Assembly (NCBI GenBank): GCA_025057715.1
Contig: JANWVD010000005.1
Span: 1 to 15,322, forward strand
Source of the DNA: Aquificaceae bacterium
GTDB lineage: Bacteria > Aquificota > Aquificia > Aquificales > Aquificaceae
Length of the DNA: 15,322 nucleotides
Reading direction: 5' to 3'
This document shows positions 6,188 to 12,664 of the stretch, one piece after another; position 1 is the stretch's first letter; each line of letters starts with the position of its first letter. Made by a program: the position numbers and the translations under genes. Under the pieces are notes generated by a model. That model searched no databases. It worked only from the letters and a program-made list of their open reading frames with translations, and was not told where the DNA came from.

Positions 6188-7444
6188 TTAAACTAATCTT
6201 AAGACCTTCTCGCGCCACGAAGTGGCGCGGATTTTGAGTTCTTCCTCATCTATGGTGGTTAGTTGACCCTTGTAAAGAAGGGGCTTTCCTTTGCAAAGGA
6301 CGGTGGTTATATCTGAGCGATTGGCGCTATAGACAATTTGCGCTTGAGGGTCTATGGGCTTTAGGTCGGTTTTGATAAGAATCAAATCCGCCTCGGCATT
6401 TTCCTCGAGAGTGCCTGCGTTTATTGAGAGAGCTCTAAAGCCAGCGTGGGCTATTGAAAGGGCTAAGCTGGCTGTTATTGCCGTTGGGCTTTGGAGCTTT
6501 TGCAAAAGCGTCATTGTTCTAATCTCGCCAAGCATGTCAATATCGTCGTTTGATGCAGGGCCGTCTGTGCCTATGAGGACGCTTATGTTTTCTTTTATAT
6601 ATTGGGATATCGGGGCAATGCCGCTTGAGAGCTTGAGATTGCTCTCTGGGCAGTGAACTACATGTGAGCCAGAGAGGGCAATAAGCTCTCTTTCGTGTTT
6701 TTCTAAGTATACGCAATGGGCGAGGAAGGTCTTTTTAGTTAGCAAACCGAGGCTATGGAGGTATTCGGCTGGTCTTTTGCCGTTTTTTTCTAATGAGAGT
6801 TCTATCTCCTGTTTGTTTTCTGCGCAATGGATGTGGATTGGGATATTTTCTGAAAGCGCAACCTCAAGGGCTGATAAGAGCGTCTCTTTTGAGCAAGAAT
6901 AGACGCTATGCGGGCAGATGCAAGGATTTATTAATGGTAGGTTTTTGAGGTTTTTTATAAATTCCTTTGCGCGATGGATGTATTCTTTAGGGGTTTTTGC
7001 TACTGCAGTCGGGAAATCTACGATACCAAAGCCGGGGGCTAAGCGGATGTTTACGTCATGAGCTATGGATACAAGCTCTTCTTCAAAAAAATACATGTCC
7101 ATTATGAGGGTCGTTCCGCTCTTTATTGCCTCTGCTATGCCAAGTAGAGCTCCGTCTTTGACAAACTGAGGTGAAGCAAGCTCTTTTTCAAGAGGCCAGA
7201 TGATGTTTTTAAGCCACTCCATTAGCGGAAGGTCTGCCCCAAGCCCTTTGAATAAACTCATAGGAAGGTGAGAGTGCATATTTGCAAAAGAGGGCAGGAC
7301 AATTTGCCCTGATGCGTTTATGCTTTCTCTTGCAGGGTCTTGAATCTCGCTTGAGATTTTAGAGATTTTGCCATCTTTAATCGCTATGTCAACTTGCTTT
7401 CCAGTTTGGTAGTGTATTGCGGACTTTATAAGAAGGTCATACAT
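6188..7444 (-). CDS. mtaD: 5-methylthioadenosine / S-adenosylhomocysteine deaminase family amidohydrolase
   Basis: A 418-aa metal-dependent amidohydrolase. The family deaminates S-adenosylhomocysteine and 5'-methylthioadenosine, by-products of SAM use, in the cytoplasm; related members act on other adenosine or guanine derivatives. The TIM-barrel metal and catalytic motifs are in order: MHSHLPM (His57, His59), HIHCAE (204-209), LAHCVYL (His243) and IGTDGPASND (Asp294). The flanking beta-sandwich segments at both ends (N-terminal GKISKI, C-terminal ADLILI) are normal. The ATG lies inside the last codons of trmFO (8-bp overlap), and the stop is followed after one base by tRNA-Pro, so it is the middle cistron of a trmFO-mtaD-tRNA unit. 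The deaminase family is clear; exact substrate preference cannot be read from sequence. Confidence 0.87.
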   Translation of the reverse strand: MYDLLIKSAIHYQTGKQVDIAIKDGKISKISSEIQDPARESINASGQIVLPSFANMHSHLPMSLFKGLGADLPLMEWLKNIIWPLEKELASPQFVKDGALLGIAEAIKSGTTLIMDMYFFEEELVSIAHDVNIRLAPGFGIVDFPTAVAKTPKEYIHRAKEFIKNLKNLPLINPCICPHSVYSCSKETLLSALEVALSENIPIHIHCAENKQEIELSLEKNGKRPAEYLHSLGLLTKKTFLAHCVYLEKHERELIALSGSHVVHCPESNLKLSSGIAPISQYIKENISVLIGTDGPASNDDIDMLGEIRTMTLLQKLQSPTAITASLALSIAHAGFRALSINAGTLEENAEADLILIKTDLKPIDPQAQIVYSANRSDITTVLCKGKPLLYKGQLTTIDEEELKIRATSWREKVLRLV

Positions 7445-8732
7445 TGCTTAGCCAGCCCTTAAGAGATTTTAGAGCTCTTTCTGCGAGCATGCTATTTCGC
7501 TCAAGCCTATCCTTTGGCGGATTTTCAAGTGGTGGTAAGAGCCCCATTACTGGTGCAATTGGTTGAAGAGTGCCTTCCTTTGTCGTAATGTAGCGAATCA
7601 TAGCCCCAAGCATCGTCTCAGCTGGGGGGATGGTTGGTTCAAGACCTTTTAAGATTCTTGATACATTTATTGCGCACATAAGCCCCGTTGCCAAGGCGTT
7701 CGTATAGCCTTCTGCCCCCGTTATTTGACCTGCGAAAAATATCTTTTCATGAGTTCTTAGATTTAAAAACGGCGTTAGGACTTTGTTAGATTGCAAGAAT
7801 GTATTTCTGTGCATAGAACCAAGCTTTACGAAAATGGCGTTTCTTAGGCACGGGATTAGTCTAAGGACCCTCTTTTGTTCGCTATATGTCATGCGGGTTT
7901 GAAAGCCGACTAAGGATAAAAGAGTGCCGTGGATGTTTTCGCGCCTGAGCTGAAGAATCGCGTAGGGTCTTTTATCAGTGTTTGGGTCTTTTAGACCAAC
8001 TGGCTTCATAGGTCCAAAGAGGAGGGTTTTTGGACCTCTCTTTGCTAATTCCTCTATTGGCATACAACCTTCAAAAAACACTGCTTTTTCAAAGTCCTTT
8101 AGCGGTGTTTGTTCTGAATTTAAGAGCTCTTTATAGAAAGTTTCGTATTCTTCGCGGTTTAGCGTGCAATTAAAGTAATCACCGTTCCCTTTTGAGTATC
8201 TTGAACCCCAAAAGCCTTTTGAATAATCTACGCTTGAAGCATCAACTATGGGGGATATTGCATCGTAAAAGTAAAGATGTTCTTTATTTACAAGAAGCTC
8301 GATATCCCTTTGGAGTGCTTCTGATGTAAGAGGCCCTGTTGCTACTATCACAATCTTATCGCGCGGGATTGATTTGATTTCCTCGCGCCTTAATTCAATA
8401 AGCGGATTTTGCTCTATTAATTTTGTTATTTTTTGGCTAAAGAGTTCTCTATCTACTGCCAGAGCGCTTCCTGCTGGGATAGAAAATTCCTCAGCAACTT
8501 CTAACAGCTTGCAAGATAGCATCTCGAGCTCTTTTTTCAAAAGTCCTGCGCCTGTTGATATCTCTATGCTCCCGAAGGTGTTGCTGCATACAAGTTCGGC
8601 CAGATTTGATGTTTTGTGTGCGGGGGTCATGCTGTTTGGGCGCATTTCATATAGCGTTACTTTTATTCCTCTTGCTGAGAGCTGAAGGCTTGCCTCTGCG
8701 CCTGCAAGCCCGCCACCTATTACTACGACCAT
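7437..8732 (-). CDS. trmFO: Methylenetetrahydrofolate-tRNA (uracil-54-C5)-methyltransferase
   Basis: A 431-aa flavoprotein that makes ribothymidine (m5U54) in the tRNA T loop, using methylenetetrahydrofolate and FADH2 instead of SAM. The FAD-binding VIGGGLAGAEAS is at the N-terminus. EMRPNSMTPAHKT and ELVCSNTFGS (Cys49) follow, with FFEGCMPIEELA (Cys223) further on; the two cysteines correspond to the catalytic pair known in TrmFO. The length fits the family, and the absence of the large GidA/MnmG C-terminal region excludes that paralogue. No Shine-Dalgarno precedes the ATG. Only 20 bp separate it from divergent lpxC, so the transcript may be nearly leaderless, with TAAAGT eight bases before the ATG as a possible -10. 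It is the first gene of the unit that ends in a tRNA gene, a functionally fitting neighbour. Confidence 0.96.
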   Translation of the reverse strand: MVVVIGGGLAGAEASLQLSARGIKVTLYEMRPNSMTPAHKTSNLAELVCSNTFGSIEISTGAGLLKKELEMLSCKLLEVAEEFSIPAGSALAVDRELFSQKITKLIEQNPLIELRREEIKSIPRDKIVIVATGPLTSEALQRDIELLVNKEHLYFYDAISPIVDASSVDYSKGFWGSRYSKGNGDYFNCTLNREEYETFYKELLNSEQTPLKDFEKAVFFEGCMPIEELAKRGPKTLLFGPMKPVGLKDPNTDKRPYAILQLRRENIHGTLLSLVGFQTRMTYSEQKRVLRLIPCLRNAIFVKLGSMHRNTFLQSNKVLTPFLNLRTHEKIFFAGQITGAEGYTNALATGLMCAINVSRILKGLEPTIPPAETMLGAMIRYITTKEGTLQPIAPVMGLLPPLENPPKDRLERNSMLAERALKSLKGWLSNV

Positions 8733-8752
8733 TTACTTATACTTTAAAACAG
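8733..8752. promoter_or_regulatory. 20-bp divergent promoter region trmFO / lpxC
   Basis: No Shine-Dalgarno is present for either gene. On the plus strand TATACT (8738-8743) lies 9 nt before the lpxC ATG. On the minus strand TAAAGT (8741-8746) lies 8 nt before the trmFO ATG. If these hexamers are -10 elements, both mRNAs would start at, or within a few bases of, the start codon. No good -35 was found, so this remains a prediction. Confidence 0.45.
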
Positions 8753-9583
8753 ATGCTTCAAGCTAGCATTAGCAAAAAGCTAAAGATTGAGGGCTTTGGA
8801 CTTCATACTGGCGGTTATTCAAGTTTGATTTTGCACCCTGAGGGACCAGATACTGGTATTTGGTTTGTCTATAGGGGAAAAAGCATAAGGGCGCACTTTT
8901 TAAATGTAGTAGATACGACAAGGGCTACGAGCCTTGGCAGCGACGGGGTTTTGATAAGAACTGTTGAGCATCTTCTTGCGTCGCTTTATATCCTCGGGAT
9001 TGATAATTTAACCATAGAGCTTATCGGAAATAACGAGCTTCCCATTCTTGATGGGAGCGGCTTTCATTACTTTAGGTTATTAAGAGGTAATATAAGGCAC
9101 TTTAATAAGCCAAAAGAACTCGCATCTATTCAAAAACCAATCAAAGTAGAGCTTGATAAAGCGTCCATTACCGCAATCCCGTGTGAAAAACCGGTCTTTT
9201 CTTACGCTGGTTTTATTAAAGGTCTTTTTGACTTAAGAGAGGTTTACTTTAAAGGCTTTGCCCCGCAGGTAATTTATGCAAGGACATTTTGCTACTTAGA
9301 AGAGGTTAATAATCTTTTATCTCAAGGCTTTGGAAAGGGCGCAAGCGATAAATCCGTGCTGGTTTTACATAATGGCAAGCCAGTTAATGCAAAGATGAGA
9401 TATATAGACGAACCTCTTAGACATAAACTTCTTGACCTTATTGGCGACTTTGCCCTCTTTGGCGCAAGAGCAACCTTTTGCATCCGCTCTTTAATGGGTA
9501 ATCATAGGTTAAACATAGAGCTTCTCAAAAGCCTTAGCTTATTTGCTACCTTTTCTAAATCTTCCTTTGTATCAACGCCGTGA
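8753..9583 (+). CDS. lpxC: UDP-3-O-acyl-N-acetylglucosamine deacetylase
   Basis: A zinc enzyme catalysing the first committed step of lipid A synthesis. The start at ATG 8753 (MLQASISKKLKIEGFGLHTG) matches where LpxC proteins begin; a longer open frame upstream is antisense to trmFO and was discarded. The protein is 276 aa, at the short end of the family. Zinc ligands and catalytic residues are all present: Glu72-His73 in TVEHLLAS, His224 and Asp228 in RHKLLDLIGD (with Lys225), PILDGSG at 97-103, and the general acid/base His251 in GNHRLNIEL. The His251 codon (9503-9505) overlaps the stop codon of the convergent kdsB gene, so the last 25 or so residues are encoded opposite kdsB. No Shine-Dalgarno; TATACT lies 9 nt before the ATG. 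Confidence 0.96.
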   Translation: MLQASISKKLKIEGFGLHTGGYSSLILHPEGPDTGIWFVYRGKSIRAHFLNVVDTTRATSLGSDGVLIRTVEHLLASLYILGIDNLTIELIGNNELPILDGSGFHYFRLLRGNIRHFNKPKELASIQKPIKVELDKASITAIPCEKPVFSYAGFIKGLFDLREVYFKGFAPQVIYARTFCYLEEVNNLLSQGFGKGASDKSVLVLHNGKPVNAKMRYIDEPLRHKLLDLIGDFALFGARATFCIRSLMGNHRLNIELLKSLSLFATFSKSSFVSTP

Positions 9584-10221
9584 TAGAAGTTGTTGGTCTT
9601 TATCACCTTGACCTTAAAGCCAATTTCAAAAAACCTTAGCTGTTCAAGTCCTTCAGTGAGCTCTATCTCGCTTGGGCTATGTTGACAAAATTCTAAAAGC
9701 GCCTCTTTTTGATAGGCATAAATCCCGACATGCTTAAGTGGGTAGTTTGGGTTTTTATTCCTTTGGAAAGGGATATTAGCGCGAGAAAAGTAGATTGCTT
9801 CGCTTTTGCTATTGACTACTACCTTGACGCAAGAATCTTCTTTGCAATCATCTTTTAAAGCAAGCGTTGCAACAGGATAATGATTAAGCGCGCTTAAAAG
9901 CGCGTTTACGTCTTCTATATAAGCAAAAGGTTCATCACCTTGGTGGTTTATTATCTTTTCTGCATCAAGATTTTTAGCAACATACGCCACCCTATCAGAG
10001 CCACTTGGGAGCTCTGAAGGGGTTATGAATACCTGAATATTTAAGTCCTTTACCGCGTTTTTTACCTCCTCGCTATCAGTGGCTAAGATTGTCTCAATGC
10101 CGGTCTCTTTGCATGCTTTACAGACCCACCAAATAAGCGGTTTATCAAAAATTTTAACAAGCGGTTTTTTCTCAAGTCTTTGGGAATTTATCCTTGCTGG
10201 GATGATAATTACTGCTTTCAC
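9502..10221 (-). CDS. kdsB: 3-deoxy-manno-octulosonate cytidylyltransferase (CMP-Kdo synthetase)
   Basis: Activates Kdo with CTP before it is added to lipid A, in the cytoplasm. The 239-aa protein has the nucleotide-binding IPARINSQRLEKKPL at residues 7-21, TPSELPSGSDRVAY, the metal-binding NHQGDEPF and late HVGIYAYQKEAL with ELTEGLEQLRFFE, all typical. The start is a GTG at 10219-10221 without a Shine-Dalgarno; TATACT lies 7 nt upstream, so the mRNA may be leaderless. It is divergent from the unknown gene plus lpxB (19-bp gap) and convergent with lpxC (82-bp overlap), placing three lipid A / Kdo genes together on alternating strands. Confidence 0.95.
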   Translation of the reverse strand: MKAVIIIPARINSQRLEKKPLVKIFDKPLIWWVCKACKETGIETILATDSEEVKNAVKDLNIQVFITPSELPSGSDRVAYVAKNLDAEKIINHQGDEPFAYIEDVNALLSALNHYPVATLALKDDCKEDSCVKVVVNSKSEAIYFSRANIPFQRNKNPNYPLKHVGIYAYQKEALLEFCQHSPSEIELTEGLEQLRFFEIGFKVKVIKTNNFYHGVDTKEDLEKVANKLRLLRSSMFNL

Positions 10222-10240
10222 TTGCTATAGTATATGTTAA
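10222..10240. promoter_or_regulatory. Symmetric bidirectional promoter kdsB / lpxB operon
   Basis: The 19-bp gap contains TATAGTATA. Read rightward it gives TATAGT (10226-10231), preceded by TGC (an extended -10), 9 nt before the ATG of the 137-aa gene. Read leftward it gives TATACT (10229-10234), 7 nt before the kdsB GTG. The two hexamers interlock, and neither gene has a Shine-Dalgarno. This is the clearest of three such gaps in the window and implies divergent, nearly leaderless transcription from one element (inference from sequence symmetry). Confidence 0.5.
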
Positions 10241-10654
10241 ATGCCAATTCAGGAAGAGTTTCTTAAGGAGGTCAGCTCAAAGCTAAAGAAGCTCGCAGAG
10301 AGCTTTATCCCATATCTTACTCAAGAGCTTAAAAAAGTAGACGAAGAAGACATTGAAATGGGCTTTGGTATTACTCTCAGGCTTGAGGATTTACTACGCC
10401 CTTGGCAAGAAGCGATAGAGGATGCAAACTACTTCTCTATTTTGCAAACAGAAGTCTTTGAGCATCATGACGGCATTTACTTAAAAGCCACTTTTGCAAA
10501 CTCTTGCGAAGAATATATTGCAAAAAGACATATAAGCATAAGGAGCAACGGAAGGGTAGAGATATCTCACGAGCTTTTCATAAACATCAATAGAGTAAGC
10601 GCAAGAATCGAGAGAAAAGACAATCTCTTCTCTGTCTTTTTTAGAAGTTTATGA
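10241..10654 (+). CDS. Unrecognised 137-aa protein preceding lpxB
   Basis: I do not recognise this protein. It is 137 aa, soluble, with no signal peptide or membrane segment. The N-terminal half is charged and helical (FLKEVSSKLKKLAESF and an acidic KKVDEEDIEMG stretch). The C-terminal half looks like alternating beta strands (GIYLKATF, HISIRSNGRVEISHELF, RVSARIERKDNLFSVFF). It is the first gene of a two-gene unit: its TGA overlaps the lpxB ATG (ATGA), so the two are translationally coupled. It starts at an ATG without a Shine-Dalgarno, 9 nt after TATAGT in the gap shared with kdsB. The tight link to lpxB and kdsB suggests a part in lipid A / LPS metabolism or its control, but this rests only on context. 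Confidence 0.8.
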   Translation: MPIQEEFLKEVSSKLKKLAESFIPYLTQELKKVDEEDIEMGFGITLRLEDLLRPWQEAIEDANYFSILQTEVFEHHDGIYLKATFANSCEEYIAKRHISIRSNGRVEISHELFININRVSARIERKDNLFSVFFRSL

Positions 10655-11736
10655 GAGTATTCCTATCGGTCGCTGACCGCTCTGCGAGTTTATATTTATG
10701 GCATATTTTCAAAGACGCTAACTTAGAGCTCATTGGCATAACGGACGAAAGACTTGAGTCCATCGGCGTAAAATCCTTGGGGAAAATAGAGGACATATCC
10801 GCAGTTGGCATTTCAGAAGCAATTTTCAAAATCCCCAAGGCGCTGACGCTTTTTAATAAAATAGAGAGCGAGCTAAAGAGTTCTGATAGCGTGCTTCTTT
10901 GCGACGCACCGGGCTTTAATTTAAGGCTTCTTAAACGCATTAAAAAGAAGGTAAAAAAAATCATCTACTTTATATCACCCCAAGTTTGGGCTTGGAAGAG
11001 CCATAGGGCTTTTGATATAGCATCTTCGGTTGATGCGCTTATTTGCATTCTGCCCTTTGAGCCAGAGTTTTATAAAAGGTTGGTCGGTGAGAGCTTCAAA
11101 GTCTATTACGAAGGTCATCCGCTTTTTGATATCGTAAAAACAGACATCTCAAAGGAAGAGATGCTATCAAAAGTCGGCGGACCTTACATTACTTTGATGC
11201 CAGGTAGCCGATGGAGCGAGATAAAGCGCCATTCTCCCTTTCTTCGCAACGTTTTAAATTGCCTAAAACCGAGTTTAAAGATTGTTATACCCACATTCAA
11301 GCCTTTTGAAAGCTATCTTCAAAAATACTTCCCTGAAGCCAAGATACTCACATACGAAGGTGCAAACTACGAAGCTCTCAAAAATGCCGAATTTTCGCTC
11401 ATTGCAAGCGGGACCGCAAGCTTAGAAGCCGGGCTATTAAACGCCCCACATATAGTTTTTTACAAAGTTAGCCCAATTACATACTTTATTGGCAAGAGAT
11501 TGGTCAAAGTTCCCTTTGTTTCTCTCGTTAATTTAATCCTAAATAGGCCGGTTATCCCAGAGCTTATCCAAACCTCTGAAAAAGAGCTCTGCCTTAAAGC
11601 CAAGGAATACCTCGAAGATATGAGCTTAGTTAACCAAATTAAAACGCAGCTTTTAGATTTACGCAGTTCCCTTGGTCCATCAGGCGTTATTGATAGGCTA
11701 AGAATTAGACTCTTGAAGTTGCTCCAAGAGCCTTAG
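10651..11736 (+). CDS. lpxB: Lipid-A-disaccharide synthase (divergent N-terminus)
   Basis: A 361-aa GT-B glycosyltransferase that condenses UDP-2,3-diacylglucosamine with lipid X at the inner membrane. Family motifs: LLCDAPGFNLRLLK (Asp85 at the site of the conserved catalytic Asp), IYFISPQVWAWK, YYEGHPLFD, LMPGSRWSEI, ASGTASLEAGLLNAPHIVFY, and the end FVSLVNLILNRPVIPELIQ. The N-terminal GEASGD motif, nearly universal in LpxB, is replaced by ADRSAS (residues 8-13), so the usual Gly, Glu and Asp are not all kept. Activity may tolerate this, or the enzyme may belong to a divergent subgroup. The ATG overlaps the preceding gene's stop, with only a weak AGAAG upstream. The 3' end overlaps the convergent pseudouridine synthase gene by 39 bp. 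Confidence 0.93.
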   Translation: MRVFLSVADRSASLYLWHIFKDANLELIGITDERLESIGVKSLGKIEDISAVGISEAIFKIPKALTLFNKIESELKSSDSVLLCDAPGFNLRLLKRIKKKVKKIIYFISPQVWAWKSHRAFDIASSVDALICILPFEPEFYKRLVGESFKVYYEGHPLFDIVKTDISKEEMLSKVGGPYITLMPGSRWSEIKRHSPFLRNVLNCLKPSLKIVIPTFKPFESYLQKYFPEAKILTYEGANYEALKNAEFSLIASGTASLEAGLLNAPHIVFYKVSPITYFIGKRLVKVPFVSLVNLILNRPVIPELIQTSEKELCLKAKEYLEDMSLVNQIKTQLLDLRSSLGPSGVIDRLRIRLLKLLQEP

Positions 11737-12651
11737 GAGCTTCAAAAAAGCCCCAGAAGGGGGTAATTTGAATTCTACGAAATCCCCGCTTCGCGGGTGA
11801 AAAAAGCCCAAATACTCGCTATGCAACATATTACAATCCCCTATTAGCTGAATTAGCTCTTTTTTAAAAGAGCTCTTTTTAAAGCCGTATAATTCGTCGC
11901 CAAAGACCGGATGCCCTATTGAAGAGAGATGGACCCTGATTTGATGCGTGCGACCTGTGTATATTCTCACCCTTAAAAAACTGATGTTTTGCCTTTCGAA
12001 TGTTTTAATTTTCCAAACCTCGCTTATGGCTTCTTTTCCCTCGGGATTAATAGCAAAGCGCTTTCTATCAATTTTGTGCCTTGCTATTGGTGAATTGATT
12101 ATCTTATGTTCCCATCTTGGCAGCCCTGAAACTAATGTCAGATAGGATTTTTTAACCTCCCTGTTTTTAAATTGTTTTGCAAGAGACATGTGGGCAAAGT
12201 CGCTTTTCGCAACTACAATTATTCCCGAGGTGTTTTTATCAAGCCTATGGACTATTCCCGGTCTTTGCAGCCCCCCTATACTTGACAAACTTGAGCGATA
12301 GAGCAAGGCATTTACCAGCGTGCTTTTGCTATGTCCAGGTGAAGGATGGACAACCATGCCGCAGGGTTTGTTAACTACAAGCAGCTCCTCATCTTCGTAT
12401 AAGACTTCAATTTCAATCTCTTCTGGCTTTGCGTTAAGGTCCTCAGTTAGGTTTAGCTTTATCGCAACAACCTTTTGACCCTCTACGAGCTTATAAGATG
12501 GCTTTTTGATAACTTGACCCTCTACAGATACCATCCCAAGCTCAATGAGCTTTTGATAATAGCTCCTTGACGATGTGCTATCGACCTTGCTAAGAGCTTG
12601 GTCGAGCCTAAGCCCTGAGAGTTCTTTTGAGACAAGGAAGCTAAGCTCCAT
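11698..12651 (-). CDS. RluA/RluD-family 23S rRNA pseudouridine synthase
   Basis: A 317-aa enzyme (from Met at 12651) that isomerises specific uridines in RNA, most likely 23S rRNA. The N-terminal S4 RNA-binding domain (about residues 8-60, SGLRLDQALSK … GMVSVEGQVIKKPSYKL) is followed by the catalytic domain with VVNKPCGMVVHPSPGH, the HRLDKNTSG loop (catalytic Asp138) and GRTHQIRVHLSSIGHPVFGD. The S4 domain and overall length fit RluD rather than the shorter RluA, but target sites cannot be read off. An ATG 11 codons upstream (12684) is in frame; I prefer 12651 because the protein then begins at the usual point and does not overlap the divergent gene at 12665. No Shine-Dalgarno; TAAAGT lies 8 nt before the ATG, the same as in trmFO. 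Confidence 0.93.
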   Translation of the reverse strand: MELSFLVSKELSGLRLDQALSKVDSTSSRSYYQKLIELGMVSVEGQVIKKPSYKLVEGQKVVAIKLNLTEDLNAKPEEIEIEVLYEDEELLVVNKPCGMVVHPSPGHSKSTLVNALLYRSSLSSIGGLQRPGIVHRLDKNTSGIIVVAKSDFAHMSLAKQFKNREVKKSYLTLVSGLPRWEHKIINSPIARHKIDRKRFAINPEGKEAISEVWKIKTFERQNISFLRVRIYTGRTHQIRVHLSSIGHPVFGDELYGFKKSSFKKELIQLIGDCNMLHSEYLGFFHPRSGDFVEFKLPPSGAFLKLLRLLEQLQESNS

Positions 12652-12664
12652 TAGTATTAACTTT
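12652..12664. promoter_or_regulatory. 13-bp divergent start region, pseudouridine synthase / small helical protein
   Basis: With starts at 12651 (-) and 12665 (+) only 13 bp remain, AT-rich and without a Shine-Dalgarno on either side. TAGTAT (12652-12657 on plus) lies 7 nt before the plus-strand ATG. TAAAGT on minus, which reaches into the first codon of the plus gene, lies 8 nt before the minus-strand ATG. This is the third gap of this kind in the window; the promoters themselves are predicted, not shown. Confidence 0.35.

Noticed and set aside
8555..8752. Longer open frame upstream of lpxC adding 66 residues
   Set aside because: It lies antisense inside the trmFO start region, and LpxC proteins begin at MLQASISKKL-like positions; the ATG at 8753 is the sensible start.
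11744..11763. Terminator-like CCCC-TTCT-GGGG-C-TTTTTT on the minus strand
   Set aside because: It lies inside the pseudouridine synthase coding region about 45 nt before the stop, has only a 4-bp stem, and would truncate the gene's own message; probably coincidental with Pro-Pro-Ser-Gly-Ala-Phe codons.
11784..11798. CCCGC-TTC-GCGGG hairpin downstream of lpxB
   Set aside because: It is followed by A residues rather than T on the plus strand and encodes the pseudouridine synthase on the other strand; not a convincing terminator.
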